Shown here: piece after piece, positions 1 to 7,444 of the stretch
Layout of the letters: each line of letters starts with the position of its first letter
Position numbering within the stretch: position 1 is the first letter of the stretch
Assembly (NCBI GenBank): GCA_027488845.1
Contig: JAIYBC010000048.1
Span: forward strand, 106,556 to 170,555
DNA from: Verrucomicrobiales bacterium
GTDB lineage: Bacteria > Verrucomicrobiota > Verrucomicrobiia > Limisphaerales > UBA9464
Direction: 5' to 3'
Length of the DNA stretch: 64,000 nucleotides
Made by a program: the position numbers and the translations under genes
Notes under the pieces: model-generated
Told to the model about the DNA's origin: nothing
Databases searched by the model: none
What the model saw: only the letters and a program-made list of their open reading frames with translations

Positions 1-2
1 GA

Positions 3-464
3 TTGGAAGAAACCCTGCGCAAACTGGCGGTGAACGGTTCGTTGCCAACACCGGTGGCCGCGTGGCTCAAGATACGCCCGGGATCCCCGGACGAGGCCTA
101 TCGGACGATCCTCGAGCGGGATGGAACACGTGCCGCCGGAAAGCTGGGACTTGTGCTCCGTGAGGAGGTCCGTTGGATCGAGGCGCGATTGAAATCCCAT
201 CTCACCGCGCCCAAGGGGACATTGCCTGAGGAAATCCGCGGAGCCCTGGGCATCGCGGCAACCTCGCCCGAGGACGCCGGATTCGAGTTGGTCCGACGCC
301 TGGGACCGAAGGAAGCCGGCGAACTCGTCGCGCGCCTGCCCGACAACCGTGTCCGTCCCGACCCATCGACGACGAAACCCAGCATGACTGCCCCGCGGCC
401 CGGCAACACGCTCTCCCCAGAGCTCCGCCAGCGCTACAACCTTCCCGATCCTCCCCGACGGTGA
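3..464 (+). CDS. C-terminal part of an unrecognised protein (5' end outside window)
   Basis: This reading frame is already open at the first base of the window, so the gene probably begins upstream; the TTG at position 3 need not be its start. The visible 153 residues are soluble, with no membrane segment. They look helical and charged for the first 110 residues and end in a Pro/Arg-rich tail (LPDPPRR). A paired pattern is visible: LPTPVAAWLK and LPEEIRGALG are both followed by helices. I recognise no catalytic motif. The stop lies 70 bases before the next gene on the same strand. Product unknown. Confidence 0.55.
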   Translation: MEETLRKLAVNGSLPTPVAAWLKIRPGSPDEAYRTILERDGTRAAGKLGLVLREEVRWIEARLKSHLTAPKGTLPEEIRGALGIAATSPEDAGFELVRRLGPKEAGELVARLPDNRVRPDPSTTKPSMTAPRPGNTLSPELRQRYNLPDPPRR

Positions 465-534
465 GGAACCGTGGCGGGCGAATGCCTTCACTTTCTCCTC
501 ACAGGTCTCTTTCGGACGAACGCAGTCTCCGCCC

Positions 535-1530
535 GTGATTTCTGGGCGCCTGACGTTCCTCCTGCTCCTCACGTCGCTTCTCCACGCGGTCCCAGTCCGG
601 GCTGAGGCGACCGGCTCCACAAACCAAGCCCGGCTCGAGTCCATCATGGGGCCGTTCCCCGGACCGGATCGCCGGACGCCGATCTCCCATCGGGTCCTGT
701 CCTCCACGAACGGCCCGGGCTGGGTCCTTCAGGACATCCGCTATGCCGCGGATCCCGGCGACGAGGTGCCCGCATGGCTTCTGCTGCCGGCCGCGGCCGC
801 GACCAACTCGACACGCGCCTTCCCGGCGGTTCTGGCCCTCCACCAGACCCACGCCGCCGGCCGGAACGTGGTGGTCGGACTCGGGAATTCTCCCGACGAC
901 GAATACGGGATGGAGCTGGTCCGACGCGGCTACGTCGTGCTGGCGCCTTCCTACCCGCATCTCGCGGAATACGCCCCGGACCTCTCGAAGTGGAACAGCG
1001 GCACGATGAAGGCCATCTGGGACAATTCCCGCGGCCTCGACCTCCTGACCTCCCTTCCCTGTGTCGCCACAAACCGCGGCTTCGGCGTCATCGGCCATTC
1101 CTTGGGCGGCCACAACGGACTGTTCACCGCCGCCTTCGATCCCCGGCTGACGGCCGTCGTCACGAGCTGCGGCTTCGATTCCTTCCGCGATTACCAGGAC
1201 GGCCGTGAGGACCTCTGGCAGCGGGGACGCGGATGGTGCCAGGACCGCTACATGCCGCGGCTGGCGGAGTACCGTGGAAAGCTGGACCGGCTTCCCTTCG
1301 ATTTCGCCGACGTCCTGTCCGCCATCACGCCTCGGCCGGTCTTCGTCAACGCGCCTCGGGGCGACTCCAATTTCCGCTGGCGCTCCGTGGATCGCGTCGT
1401 GGAGGAGGTGGTCCAACGCGACGCCGGACGCGCCCGGATCAGCGTCGAGCACCCGGATGTCCCCCACCGCTTCCCACCGGAGCAACGTCGTCAGGCCTAC
1501 GACCTGTTCGATCGCGTCCTGAAGCCCTGA
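535..1530 (+). CDS. Secreted alpha/beta hydrolase (dienelactone hydrolase / acetyl-xylan esterase-like)
   Basis: The protein has 331 residues and starts with GTG followed by a typical export signal (hydrophobic LTFLLLLTSLLHA, then VRA-EA). It has an alpha/beta hydrolase fold. The nucleophile elbow GHSLGG supplies the serine, the segment VNAPRGDSNF lies where the acidic residue usually sits, and the histidine is in PDVPHRFP near the C-terminus. An early ALHQTH segment fits the oxyanion-hole strand. Such proteins hydrolyse ester or similar bonds in the periplasm or outside the cell, and in this phylum they often act on acylated sugars. The substrate cannot be told from sequence. The gene stands alone, and a dispersed repeat begins 18 bases after its stop. 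Confidence 0.8.
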   Translation: MISGRLTFLLLLTSLLHAVPVRAEATGSTNQARLESIMGPFPGPDRRTPISHRVLSSTNGPGWVLQDIRYAADPGDEVPAWLLLPAAAATNSTRAFPAVLALHQTHAAGRNVVVGLGNSPDDEYGMELVRRGYVVLAPSYPHLAEYAPDLSKWNSGTMKAIWDNSRGLDLLTSLPCVATNRGFGVIGHSLGGHNGLFTAAFDPRLTAVVTSCGFDSFRDYQDGREDLWQRGRGWCQDRYMPRLAEYRGKLDRLPFDFADVLSAITPRPVFVNAPRGDSNFRWRSVDRVVEEVVQRDAGRARISVEHPDVPHRFPPEQRRQAYDLFDRVLKP

Positions 1531-1547
1531 ACGATTCAGAAGGGGCG

Positions 1548-1700
1548 AAGACCGACCTCTCGCAAAAGCGCCAAGACGCCAACCTGCGCGACGGAGCCCG
1601 GACCGGGAAGGCGATCACCGTTGGGTTCGAGGTTCCGCTTCGGGAGACCTGCTGTCTTCGCACCGCTCCCCAGCGGCTTCGCGGCTTTGTGGGCCCCTGC
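1548..1700 (+). repeat. Dispersed intergenic repeat, copy 1
   Basis: The core at 1557-1582 matches the copy at 51429-51454 at 24 of 26 positions by eye and contains CGCCAAGACGCCAA. The following 120 bases keep the same order of short blocks as the 51.4 kb copy (GCGATC, then TTCCGC.TCGGGA, then AGCGGCTT followed by CTTTG) but have drifted. The copy is non-coding and lies between the hydrolase gene and a possible small gene at 1840. Confidence 0.6.
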
Positions 1701-1839
1701 CCTCAGCATCGACCCGCTGGGAAGCCGACGCTCCGCTGCTCGATCGGAAGTTCCGGCTCGAGGCGTCCGCCGGCGGCGGTTCCGGATCGAACGGAATTCC
1801 AAGACCTCCCGGCCCCTGCGACAGCCATTGTCCGTGGGC

Positions 1840-2181
1840 ATGTCCCAGGATGTCGGCATGATGAACACGACGATGGAGTTGGAGCCGGGCGATGTGGTCG
1901 AGGTGAACGCGGCGGGAACGCTGCCGTTCGGTTTGTCGGATGGCTTCCAGGTGCGGTTGGTCCGGGTGCTCGACTCGGCCCGTCGGCTGGTGGAACGCGA
2001 GGGACGGGAATGGGTGCTGGAAATCGGCCAGATCCGCGCCCGGCACTTCCGCAGTCCGTCTCCGGACTGCCGGCGCGACCGGAAGGGTACCGGAATGCGG
2101 GAGACCGCGCCGTCGCAACCGGCACGCCGTGCGTGGAGTCCTCCGGCGATCTGGAACCACCGGCTCGCGGCCGGCCATTGA
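1840..2181 (+). CDS. Possible small hypothetical protein
   Basis: This reading frame of 113 residues sits in an otherwise gene-free stretch of 710 bases. From the ATG at 1840 the first half reads like real protein (MELEPGDVVEVNAAGT, then FQVRLVRVLDSARRLV, then EWVLEIGQIRARHF), with beta-strand and helix alternation and no low-complexity bias. The last 40 residues are Arg/Pro-rich and look like read-through into non-coding DNA. The true gene may be shorter or the C-terminus frameshifted. No family is recognised. It is convergent with parA, 60 bases away. Confidence 0.35.
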   Translation: MSQDVGMMNTTMELEPGDVVEVNAAGTLPFGLSDGFQVRLVRVLDSARRLVEREGREWVLEIGQIRARHFRSPSPDCRRDRKGTGMRETAPSQPARRAWSPPAIWNHRLAAGH

Positions 2182-2241
2182 GCGGCCGCACCGGTCGCGA
2201 CGGACGGGATGTCCCCAGATCGGACCCAGCCGGCAACCGGT

Positions 2242-3030
2242 TCAACCCCGCGGAGGAAGCGCGAGACGCTTCGCCACTTCCTGGGCCAGCACCTCGTACG
2301 CGGCCGCGCCGGCGCTGTAGGGATCGTAGGTGGTGATCGGCTTGCCGTGGCTCGGGGCCTCGGCGAGGCGCGTCGTGCGCGGGATGACCGTGTCGAAGAC
2401 CGTCTCCCCGAAATGCTGGCGCACCTCGGCGACGACGCCCTGGGCCAGCTTGGTCCGGCCGTCGTACATGGTCATGAGCACGCCGAGGATCGCGAGGTCG
2501 GGATTGATCCCGCCGTCCCGGAGCTGGTTGAGGATCCGCGTGATCATCGCGATGCCCTCCAGGGCGTAGTACTCGCACTGGAGCGGCACGAGGAGCCGGT
2601 CGGCCGCGGCGAAGCAGTTGAGGGTGAGGATTCCCAGCGAAGGCGGGCAGTCGATGAGGATGACCTCGAAGCGCCCGGAATCGCGGAGGGGCTTCAGGGC
2701 GTTCTTGAGCCGATGGAGGTAGTCCTCGGCCCGGGCCAGTTCGACCTCGGCGCCGCAGAGGTCCACCTCGCTGCCGATCACCGAGAGGTTCGGCAGCGCC
2801 GTGGCGCGGACCCGTTCCTCCAACGTCCCTTCGCCGAGCAGCGGACGGTACACGGAACCGCCCTCGAGCTTGTCCAGGCCGAGACCGCTCGTGGCGTTGG
2901 CCTGGGAATCCATGTCGATGAGCAGCACCGGGTGCCCCAGGGCCGCGAGGGCGGCGGAGAGGTTGACGCTGGTGGTGGTCTTGCCGACGCCACCCTTCTG
3001 GTTGGCCACGGCGATGACATGAGACGGCAT
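2242..3030 (-). CDS. ParA/Soj-family partition ATPase, no adjacent parB
   Basis: This 262-residue ParA-type ATPase opens directly with the deviant Walker A motif (NQKGGVGKTTT, with the signature lysine). The Walker A' region is LLIDMDSQANAT and the Walker B region ILIDCPPSLG, followed by the usual segment LLVPLQCEYYALEG. Length and motif order match chromosomal Soj/ParA proteins, which dimerise on ATP and bind DNA non-specifically to move origins or other cargo. The start MPSHVIAVANQ is chosen because the 48 codons upstream are Arg/Pro-rich and lack similarity. No parB is adjacent: downstream is a repeat-bearing gap and upstream a divergent membrane protein. It may pair with a ParB elsewhere or position another cargo. 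Confidence 0.9.
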   Translation of the reverse strand: MPSHVIAVANQKGGVGKTTTSVNLSAALAALGHPVLLIDMDSQANATSGLGLDKLEGGSVYRPLLGEGTLEERVRATALPNLSVIGSEVDLCGAEVELARAEDYLHRLKNALKPLRDSGRFEVILIDCPPSLGILTLNCFAAADRLLVPLQCEYYALEGIAMITRILNQLRDGGINPDLAILGVLMTMYDGRTKLAQGVVAEVRQHFGETVFDTVIPRTTRLAEAPSHGKPITTYDPYSAGAAAYEVLAQEVAKRLALPPRG

Positions 3031-3103
3031 GGGCGGAGAGTCGGGCGAGGCGGCCCCGAGGCGCAAAGGGAAACACGCTTCCGGATGCCGGAGGTCGGGC
3101 GGG

Positions 3104-3127
3104 CTTCCGATTCGGCTTCCGATTCGG
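3104..3127. repeat. Perfect 12-base tandem duplication
   Basis: CTTCCGATTCGG occurs twice without spacing, in the 125-base gap between divergent parA and the membrane protein gene. It could be a pair of regulator sites or slippage. It lies about 30 bases before the start of the right-hand gene. Confidence 0.8.
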
Positions 3128-3155
3128 AAAGGGAACGGCACGCTTCGCCGCGACC

Positions 3156-3905
3156 ATGGCCGAGTCGCCGACATCCAGCACGCCCCCGCCGCGTGAGAAC
3201 CTGCTGCTGAACCTCGCCTGCAACGTCTTCCTGCCCGGACTGATCCTGGACAAGCTGAGCAAGGCGGACCGGCTCGGGCCGCTCTGGGCGCTGGTGGTGG
3301 CGTTGTCGTTGCCGCTCGGTTACGGAATCTGGGACTGGTTCCTGCGCCGCAAGTGGAACCTCTTCTCCATCCTGGGCATCGTGGGAACGCTCGCGTCGGG
3401 CGGGCTCGGCGTCGGCACCCACCTCGGCTGGTGGCGCGCGACCGCCCTGTGGTACGCGATCAAGGAGGCGAGCATCCCCGCCCTCATCGGGATCGCCATC
3501 CCGGTCTCCCTGCTGGGAGGAAAACCGCTCGTCCGCGAACTGCTCTACAACGACCAGGTGCTCGACACCCGCCGCGTCGCGGACGCGCTCCGGGAACGCC
3601 AGGCGGAAGCCGGCTTCCAGCGGCTGCTGGTCTCGTCGTCCTGGCTCCTCACCGTGTCGTTCCTCCTCAGCGCCGCCCTCAACTTCGGCCTAGCGATGTG
3701 GCTGCTGAAGGCCGAGCCGGCCTCGGAGGAATGGAACCGTCAGCTCGGCCGCATGAGCTGGATGTCCTGGCCGGTGATCGTGGTGCCCAGCATGGGGATG
3801 ATGATCTGGGCCCTCATGCGGCTTCTGAACGGCATCCAACGCCTCACCGGTCTGAAGCCGGAGGAGCTCTTCCACGCGCCTCCTCCCAAGGCGAAAGCCA
3901 AGTGA
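3156..3905 (+). CDS. Integral membrane protein, VC0807-like
   Basis: The protein has 249 residues and about five or six membrane segments: around residues 45-60 (LWALVVALSLPLGYGIWDWF), 70-90, 105-125, 165-190 and 205-225. The opening NLLLNLACNVFLPGLILDKL and the helix pair that follows resemble the VC0807 family of inner-membrane proteins, whose function is unknown. A C-terminal Lys/Ala tail (PPPKAKAK) should be cytoplasmic. It is divergent from parA and probably monocistronic. The family call rests on recall of the N-terminal pattern and is uncertain; that it is a membrane protein is clear. Confidence 0.7.
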   Translation: MAESPTSSTPPPRENLLLNLACNVFLPGLILDKLSKADRLGPLWALVVALSLPLGYGIWDWFLRRKWNLFSILGIVGTLASGGLGVGTHLGWWRATALWYAIKEASIPALIGIAIPVSLLGGKPLVRELLYNDQVLDTRRVADALRERQAEAGFQRLLVSSSWLLTVSFLLSAALNFGLAMWLLKAEPASEEWNRQLGRMSWMSWPVIVVPSMGMMIWALMRLLNGIQRLTGLKPEELFHAPPPKAKAK

Positions 3906-3923
3906 GCCCATGCGGGGAAGACC

Positions 3924-4075
3924 CTCACGCCAAGACGCAAAGACGCGAAGTGTTGGGCCGGAAACCTCGGCTTTTGTTGGGCACGGCCGAACGCCGGCCG
4001 GTGTCCGCCGCTTTGGCTCAGGATCCGGCTTCCCGTTGGTGCCTTGGCGATGCCGGGTGGGGTCACGTCTCGCGG
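3924..4075 (+). repeat. Dispersed intergenic repeat, copy 2 (diverged)
   Basis: It begins with CTCACGCCAAGACGCAAAGA at 3924, a variant of the core repeat, and runs through a GC-rich tail with a reverse-type end (CCTTGGCGATG near 4041). It fills most of the 225-base gap before the M20 peptidase gene. Non-coding. Confidence 0.5.
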
Positions 4076-4130
4076 GCATTGAATGGGGCCAACTGAAATA
4101 CGGAACGGTACGTTGAAGGAGCACCACGTC

Positions 4131-5369
4131 ATGGCCCCGGTAGAAGTCCTCCGCGACGAGATCGCACGCCGTCTGCCCGAGGCGTTCGAACTGCTGCGCG
4201 CGATGGTCGGGATCAACAGCTGGACCCGGAATCCGGAAGGCGTCGCACGGCTGGCCGCGCTCACCGCCGAGGCCTTCGCCCCGTTGGGGTTCGTGGCCGA
4301 GTCGGTTCCATCGGTCGTTCCCGGCTATGGCAGCCACCTGTTCCTGTCGCGTCCGGAGGCCTCCGGGGCACCCGTCTCGCTCGGGCTCGTCTCGCATCTG
4401 GACACGGTGTTCCCGCCGGAGGAGGAGGAGCGCAATGGGTTCCGGTGGCTCCGCGAAGGCGACCGGGCCTACGGACCCGGGACCGAGGACATCAAGGGTG
4501 GCACGGTGATGATCTGGCTGGTGTTGCACGCGTTGCGTGCCGCGGCGCCCGAGGTGTTCCATGGAACGCGCTGGGTGGTCGGGCTCAACGCCGCGGAGGA
4601 GGAGCTTTCGCCGGACTTCGGACCGGAGCTGGTCCGACGACTCGGTTCAGACGCCCGCGCAGCGCTGGTCTTCGAGGCGGAGGGGAGCCGCGGGTCGATG
4701 CGCCGCCTCGTGCGGGCGCGCAAGGGACGCGGAACCTTCCGCATGTGGGCGGACGGACGCTCCGCACACGCCGGCGTCGACCACGCCCGCGGCGTGAACG
4801 CCATCACCCAGCTCGCCCGGCGCATCCTACAGGCCGAGGCGCTCACCGATCCCACCCGACTGCTGACCGTCAACGTCGGCCGGATCGAGGGAGGCGGCGG
4901 CTTGAACCGTGTGCCCCAGTCGGCGTTGGCCGAGGGTGAATTCCGGGCGTTCGATCCCGCCGCCTACGCTTCGGCCCGGGCGGGATTGCTCGCCTTGGCC
5001 GGCACCGGGGACGTACGGAGCCGTGCCGACGGACATCCGGCCGAGTTCCACGTGCGGATCGAGACCGAGACCGCACCTTGGCCGGTGAATCCCGGGACCG
5101 AGGGACTGCTCCAACACTGGATGTCGACGTCCGCCGGCCTGGGCATCCCGATCGAGGGCGAGGAACGCGGGGGACTCAGCGACGGCAACCACCTGTGGGA
5201 TTCCGTTCCGACCCTCGACGGCCTTGGTCCGGCCGGAGGGAATGCCCACTGTTCGGAACGCAGCGCCGACGGCTCGAAGGTGCCCGAATACGTCGAACTC
5301 GGCTCGTTTGCCCCCAAGGCCCTGCTCAACGCCGCGGCCTTGGTCCGCCTGTTCCAGCCAGGTTCCTGA
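4131..5369 (+). CDS. M20 family metallopeptidase (glutamate carboxypeptidase type)
   Basis: The protein has 412 residues. The zinc-binding HLDTVF motif (GLVSHLDTVFP) is followed by the bridging aspartate in GPGTEDIKGG, the catalytic/zinc glutamates in AAEEE, and a late histidine in GGNAHCSE. The dimerisation domain begins after RKGRGTFRMWADGRSAHAG. This order matches the M20 carboxypeptidase G2/ArgE-DapE group, which removes C-terminal amino acids or deacylates amino-acid derivatives with two zinc ions. No signal peptide is seen, so it is probably cytoplasmic. The start at 4131 is preferred over an upstream in-frame ATG because GAAGGAG lies 9 bases before it. It is monocistronic, with accA 99 bases downstream. 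Confidence 0.85.
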   Translation: MAPVEVLRDEIARRLPEAFELLRAMVGINSWTRNPEGVARLAALTAEAFAPLGFVAESVPSVVPGYGSHLFLSRPEASGAPVSLGLVSHLDTVFPPEEEERNGFRWLREGDRAYGPGTEDIKGGTVMIWLVLHALRAAAPEVFHGTRWVVGLNAAEEELSPDFGPELVRRLGSDARAALVFEAEGSRGSMRRLVRARKGRGTFRMWADGRSAHAGVDHARGVNAITQLARRILQAEALTDPTRLLTVNVGRIEGGGGLNRVPQSALAEGEFRAFDPAAYASARAGLLALAGTGDVRSRADGHPAEFHVRIETETAPWPVNPGTEGLLQHWMSTSAGLGIPIEGEERGGLSDGNHLWDSVPTLDGLGPAGGNAHCSERSADGSKVPEYVELGSFAPKALLNAAALVRLFQPGS

Positions 5370-5406
5370 TTGTGAACGGGCGGTCGGACGCGGCCCAACT
5401 CCGCCG

Positions 5407-5436
5407 TTGCCCGGTTTGGGACCGGATGCATACCGT
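5407..5436 (+). promoter_or_regulatory. Candidate promoter for accA operon
   Basis: TTGCCC (5407-5412) and TACCGT (5431-5436) are separated by 18 bases. The predicted transcription start is near 5443, about 25 bases before the accA start. The -10 sequence is identical to the one proposed for the PQQ protein gene at 14139-14144. Confidence 0.35.
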
Positions 5437-5468
5437 TCAACCGGGCGGTCGTGGGGCCGTCCGAGCCG

Positions 5469-6446
5469 ATGAGACACTATCTCGATTTCGAAAAACCGAT
5501 CGCGGAACTGCAGCGCAAGCTCGACGAATTGCGGGCGCATCCGGAGACCGATTCCCTGGGAATCAGCTGGGAAGAGGAGATCCAGGGCCTGGAGCGGAAG
5601 ATCCTCGAGGCCCAGAAGCAGCTCTATTCGAACCTGACCTCCTGGCAGCGGGTGCAGTTGGCGCGGCACCCGCGTCGTCCCTACACCATGGACTACCTCC
5701 GGACCGCGTTCACCGAGTTCGAGGAACTGCACGGGGACCGGCTTTTCTCCGACGACCGGGCCATGGTCGGCGGGTTCGCCAAGCTGGGCGGGCGGCGGGT
5801 GGTGGTCATCGGCACCCAGAAGGGCCGCGACACCAAGGAGAACATCCTCCGGAACTTCGGTTCCGCCCATCCCGAAGGCTACCGCAAGGCGCTCCGCCTG
5901 ATGAAGCTGGCCGACCGCTTCGGGCTGCCGATCGTGACCCTGATCGACACGGCCGGCGCCTATCCCGGCATCGGCGCCGAGGAACGCCACATCGCCGAGG
6001 CGATCGCGGTGAACCTGCGTGAGATGATGCTTTTCGATGTCCCGATCATCGCCTGTGTCATCGGCGAGGGCGGTTCCGGTGGCGCACTCGGCATCGGCGT
6101 CGCGGACCGCGTGTTGATCCTCGAGAACGCCTACTACTCGGTGATCAGCCCCGAAGGTTGCGCGGCGATCCTCTGGAAGGACCGCACGGCGGCGCCGAAG
6201 GCGGCGGAGGCCCTGAAGATCACCGCTCCCCACCTCAAGGCCGCGGGTCTCGTGGACGAGGTGCTCCAGGAACCCCTCGGCGGAGCCCATCACGATCCCG
6301 ACGCCACCGCGACAACGCTCCGCGAGGGACTGCTCCGCCATCTCGACGAGGTCCAGGCCCTGTCGAAGGAGGACCGGCTCGCGGGTCGCTACGCCAAGTT
6401 CCGTGCCTTCGGTCACTTCACCGAACCGAAAACGGTCGCGGCATGA
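5469..6446 (+). CDS. accA: Acetyl-CoA carboxylase carboxyltransferase subunit alpha
   Basis: The protein has 325 residues, close to the usual 315-320. The opening YLDFEKPIAELQRKLDELR, the ARHPRRPYTMDYL segment, the crotonase-fold core (LIDTAGAYPGIGAEERHIAEA) and GEGGSGGALGIGVAD are diagnostic of AccA. It forms the carboxyltransferase with AccD and transfers CO2 from biotin carboxyl carrier protein to acetyl-CoA, the first committed step of fatty-acid synthesis. AccD is not in this window. The start at 5469 fits the conserved N-terminus; an in-frame GTG at 5451 adds six residues. It overlaps the next gene by four bases (ATGA), so the two are translationally coupled. Confidence 0.96.
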   Translation: MRHYLDFEKPIAELQRKLDELRAHPETDSLGISWEEEIQGLERKILEAQKQLYSNLTSWQRVQLARHPRRPYTMDYLRTAFTEFEELHGDRLFSDDRAMVGGFAKLGGRRVVVIGTQKGRDTKENILRNFGSAHPEGYRKALRLMKLADRFGLPIVTLIDTAGAYPGIGAEERHIAEAIAVNLREMMLFDVPIIACVIGEGGSGGALGIGVADRVLILENAYYSVISPEGCAAILWKDRTAAPKAAEALKITAPHLKAAGLVDEVLQEPLGGAHHDPDATATTLREGLLRHLDEVQALSKEDRLAGRYAKFRAFGHFTEPKTVAA

Positions 6447-7438
6447 TCCCGGACGCCCCCCTTTCCTTCGTACCGATCCTCAAGGAGCGCATCTGGGGTG
6501 GGGACTCCCTCGTCCGGATCTTCGGCAGGTCCGCGTCCCCCGACGTTCCCTTCGGCGAATCGTGGGAGGTCGTCGACCGGCCCGAGGAGGTTTCCGTGGT
6601 GGCCACGGGTCCTTGGAAGGGCACCTCGCTCCGCGAACTGCTCGAGCGGTTCCCGAAGGAGATGCTCGGCGGTCTTCCCACCCAGGACGGGCGTTTTCCT
6701 TGGCTGATCAAGATCCTCGACGCCCGCGCGGATCTCTCCCTCCAGGTCCATCCGCCGGCTTCAAGGGCAGAACGGCTCGGTGGCCAGCCCAAGACGGAGA
6801 TGTGGTACATCGCCCAGGCCTCACCGGAAGCGACAATCCACGTGGGATTGCAACCGGGCGTCACACGTGAGGTCTTCGAGGCCAGGACCCGTGACGGATC
6901 GGTCGCCGCGTGCTTCCACCGCCATCAGGTGCGCGCCGGCGACGCGATGTTCCTGCCCAGCGGACGCGTCCACGCCCTGGGAGCCGGCAATGTCGTCTTC
7001 GAGGTCCAGCAGAACTCCGACACCACCTACCGTGTCTTCGACTGGAACCGGGTGGAAAAGGATGGCCGTCCACGCGCCCTGCACCTCGACCAGGCTTTCG
7101 AATCGATCGACTTCGAGGACACCTTGCCGGCGCTGATCCCGGAAATCTGGTCCCGGGTCGCACCCGGGGTACGGAACCGGCCGCTGATCCGAAATGCGCT
7201 CTTCGACATCGACCTCATCGAGATCGAACCCGGTCGGAGCCACATCGTCGGGAACGGCGACGGACCCGTCGTCCTGGCCGGAGTCGCGGGTTCCCTCGAG
7301 GCCGCGGCGGGCTCCGGGACCGCCCACGTTTCTCCGGGCAACTTCGTCCTCTTCCCGGCGGCGGCCGGTTCCGTGGCCCTTTCCGGCGCGTCCACGACCA
7401 CGAAGGTGCTCGCCGTCCGACGCCATCTCGATCCCTGA
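6443..7438 (+). CDS. manA: Type I mannose-6-phosphate isomerase
   Basis: The protein has 331 residues and belongs to the class I (zinc cupin) phosphomannose isomerases, interconverting mannose 6-phosphate and fructose 6-phosphate. Zinc ligands are visible: Gln101 and His103 in LSLQVHPPA, Glu119 in KTEMWYI and His177 in GRVHALG. The active-site arginine lies in TYRVFDWNR. The length matches the short bacterial form lacking the eukaryotic insertion. The start overlaps the accA stop, and the next gene follows after six bases, so it sits inside an operon. The mix of lipid, sugar and TPR genes has no obvious pathway logic beyond envelope precursor supply. Confidence 0.93.
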   Translation: MIPDAPLSFVPILKERIWGGDSLVRIFGRSASPDVPFGESWEVVDRPEEVSVVATGPWKGTSLRELLERFPKEMLGGLPTQDGRFPWLIKILDARADLSLQVHPPASRAERLGGQPKTEMWYIAQASPEATIHVGLQPGVTREVFEARTRDGSVAACFHRHQVRAGDAMFLPSGRVHALGAGNVVFEVQQNSDTTYRVFDWNRVEKDGRPRALHLDQAFESIDFEDTLPALIPEIWSRVAPGVRNRPLIRNALFDIDLIEIEPGRSHIVGNGDGPVVLAGVAGSLEAAAGSGTAHVSPGNFVLFPAAAGSVALSGASTTTKVLAVRRHLDP

Positions 7439-7444
7439 ACCGCC

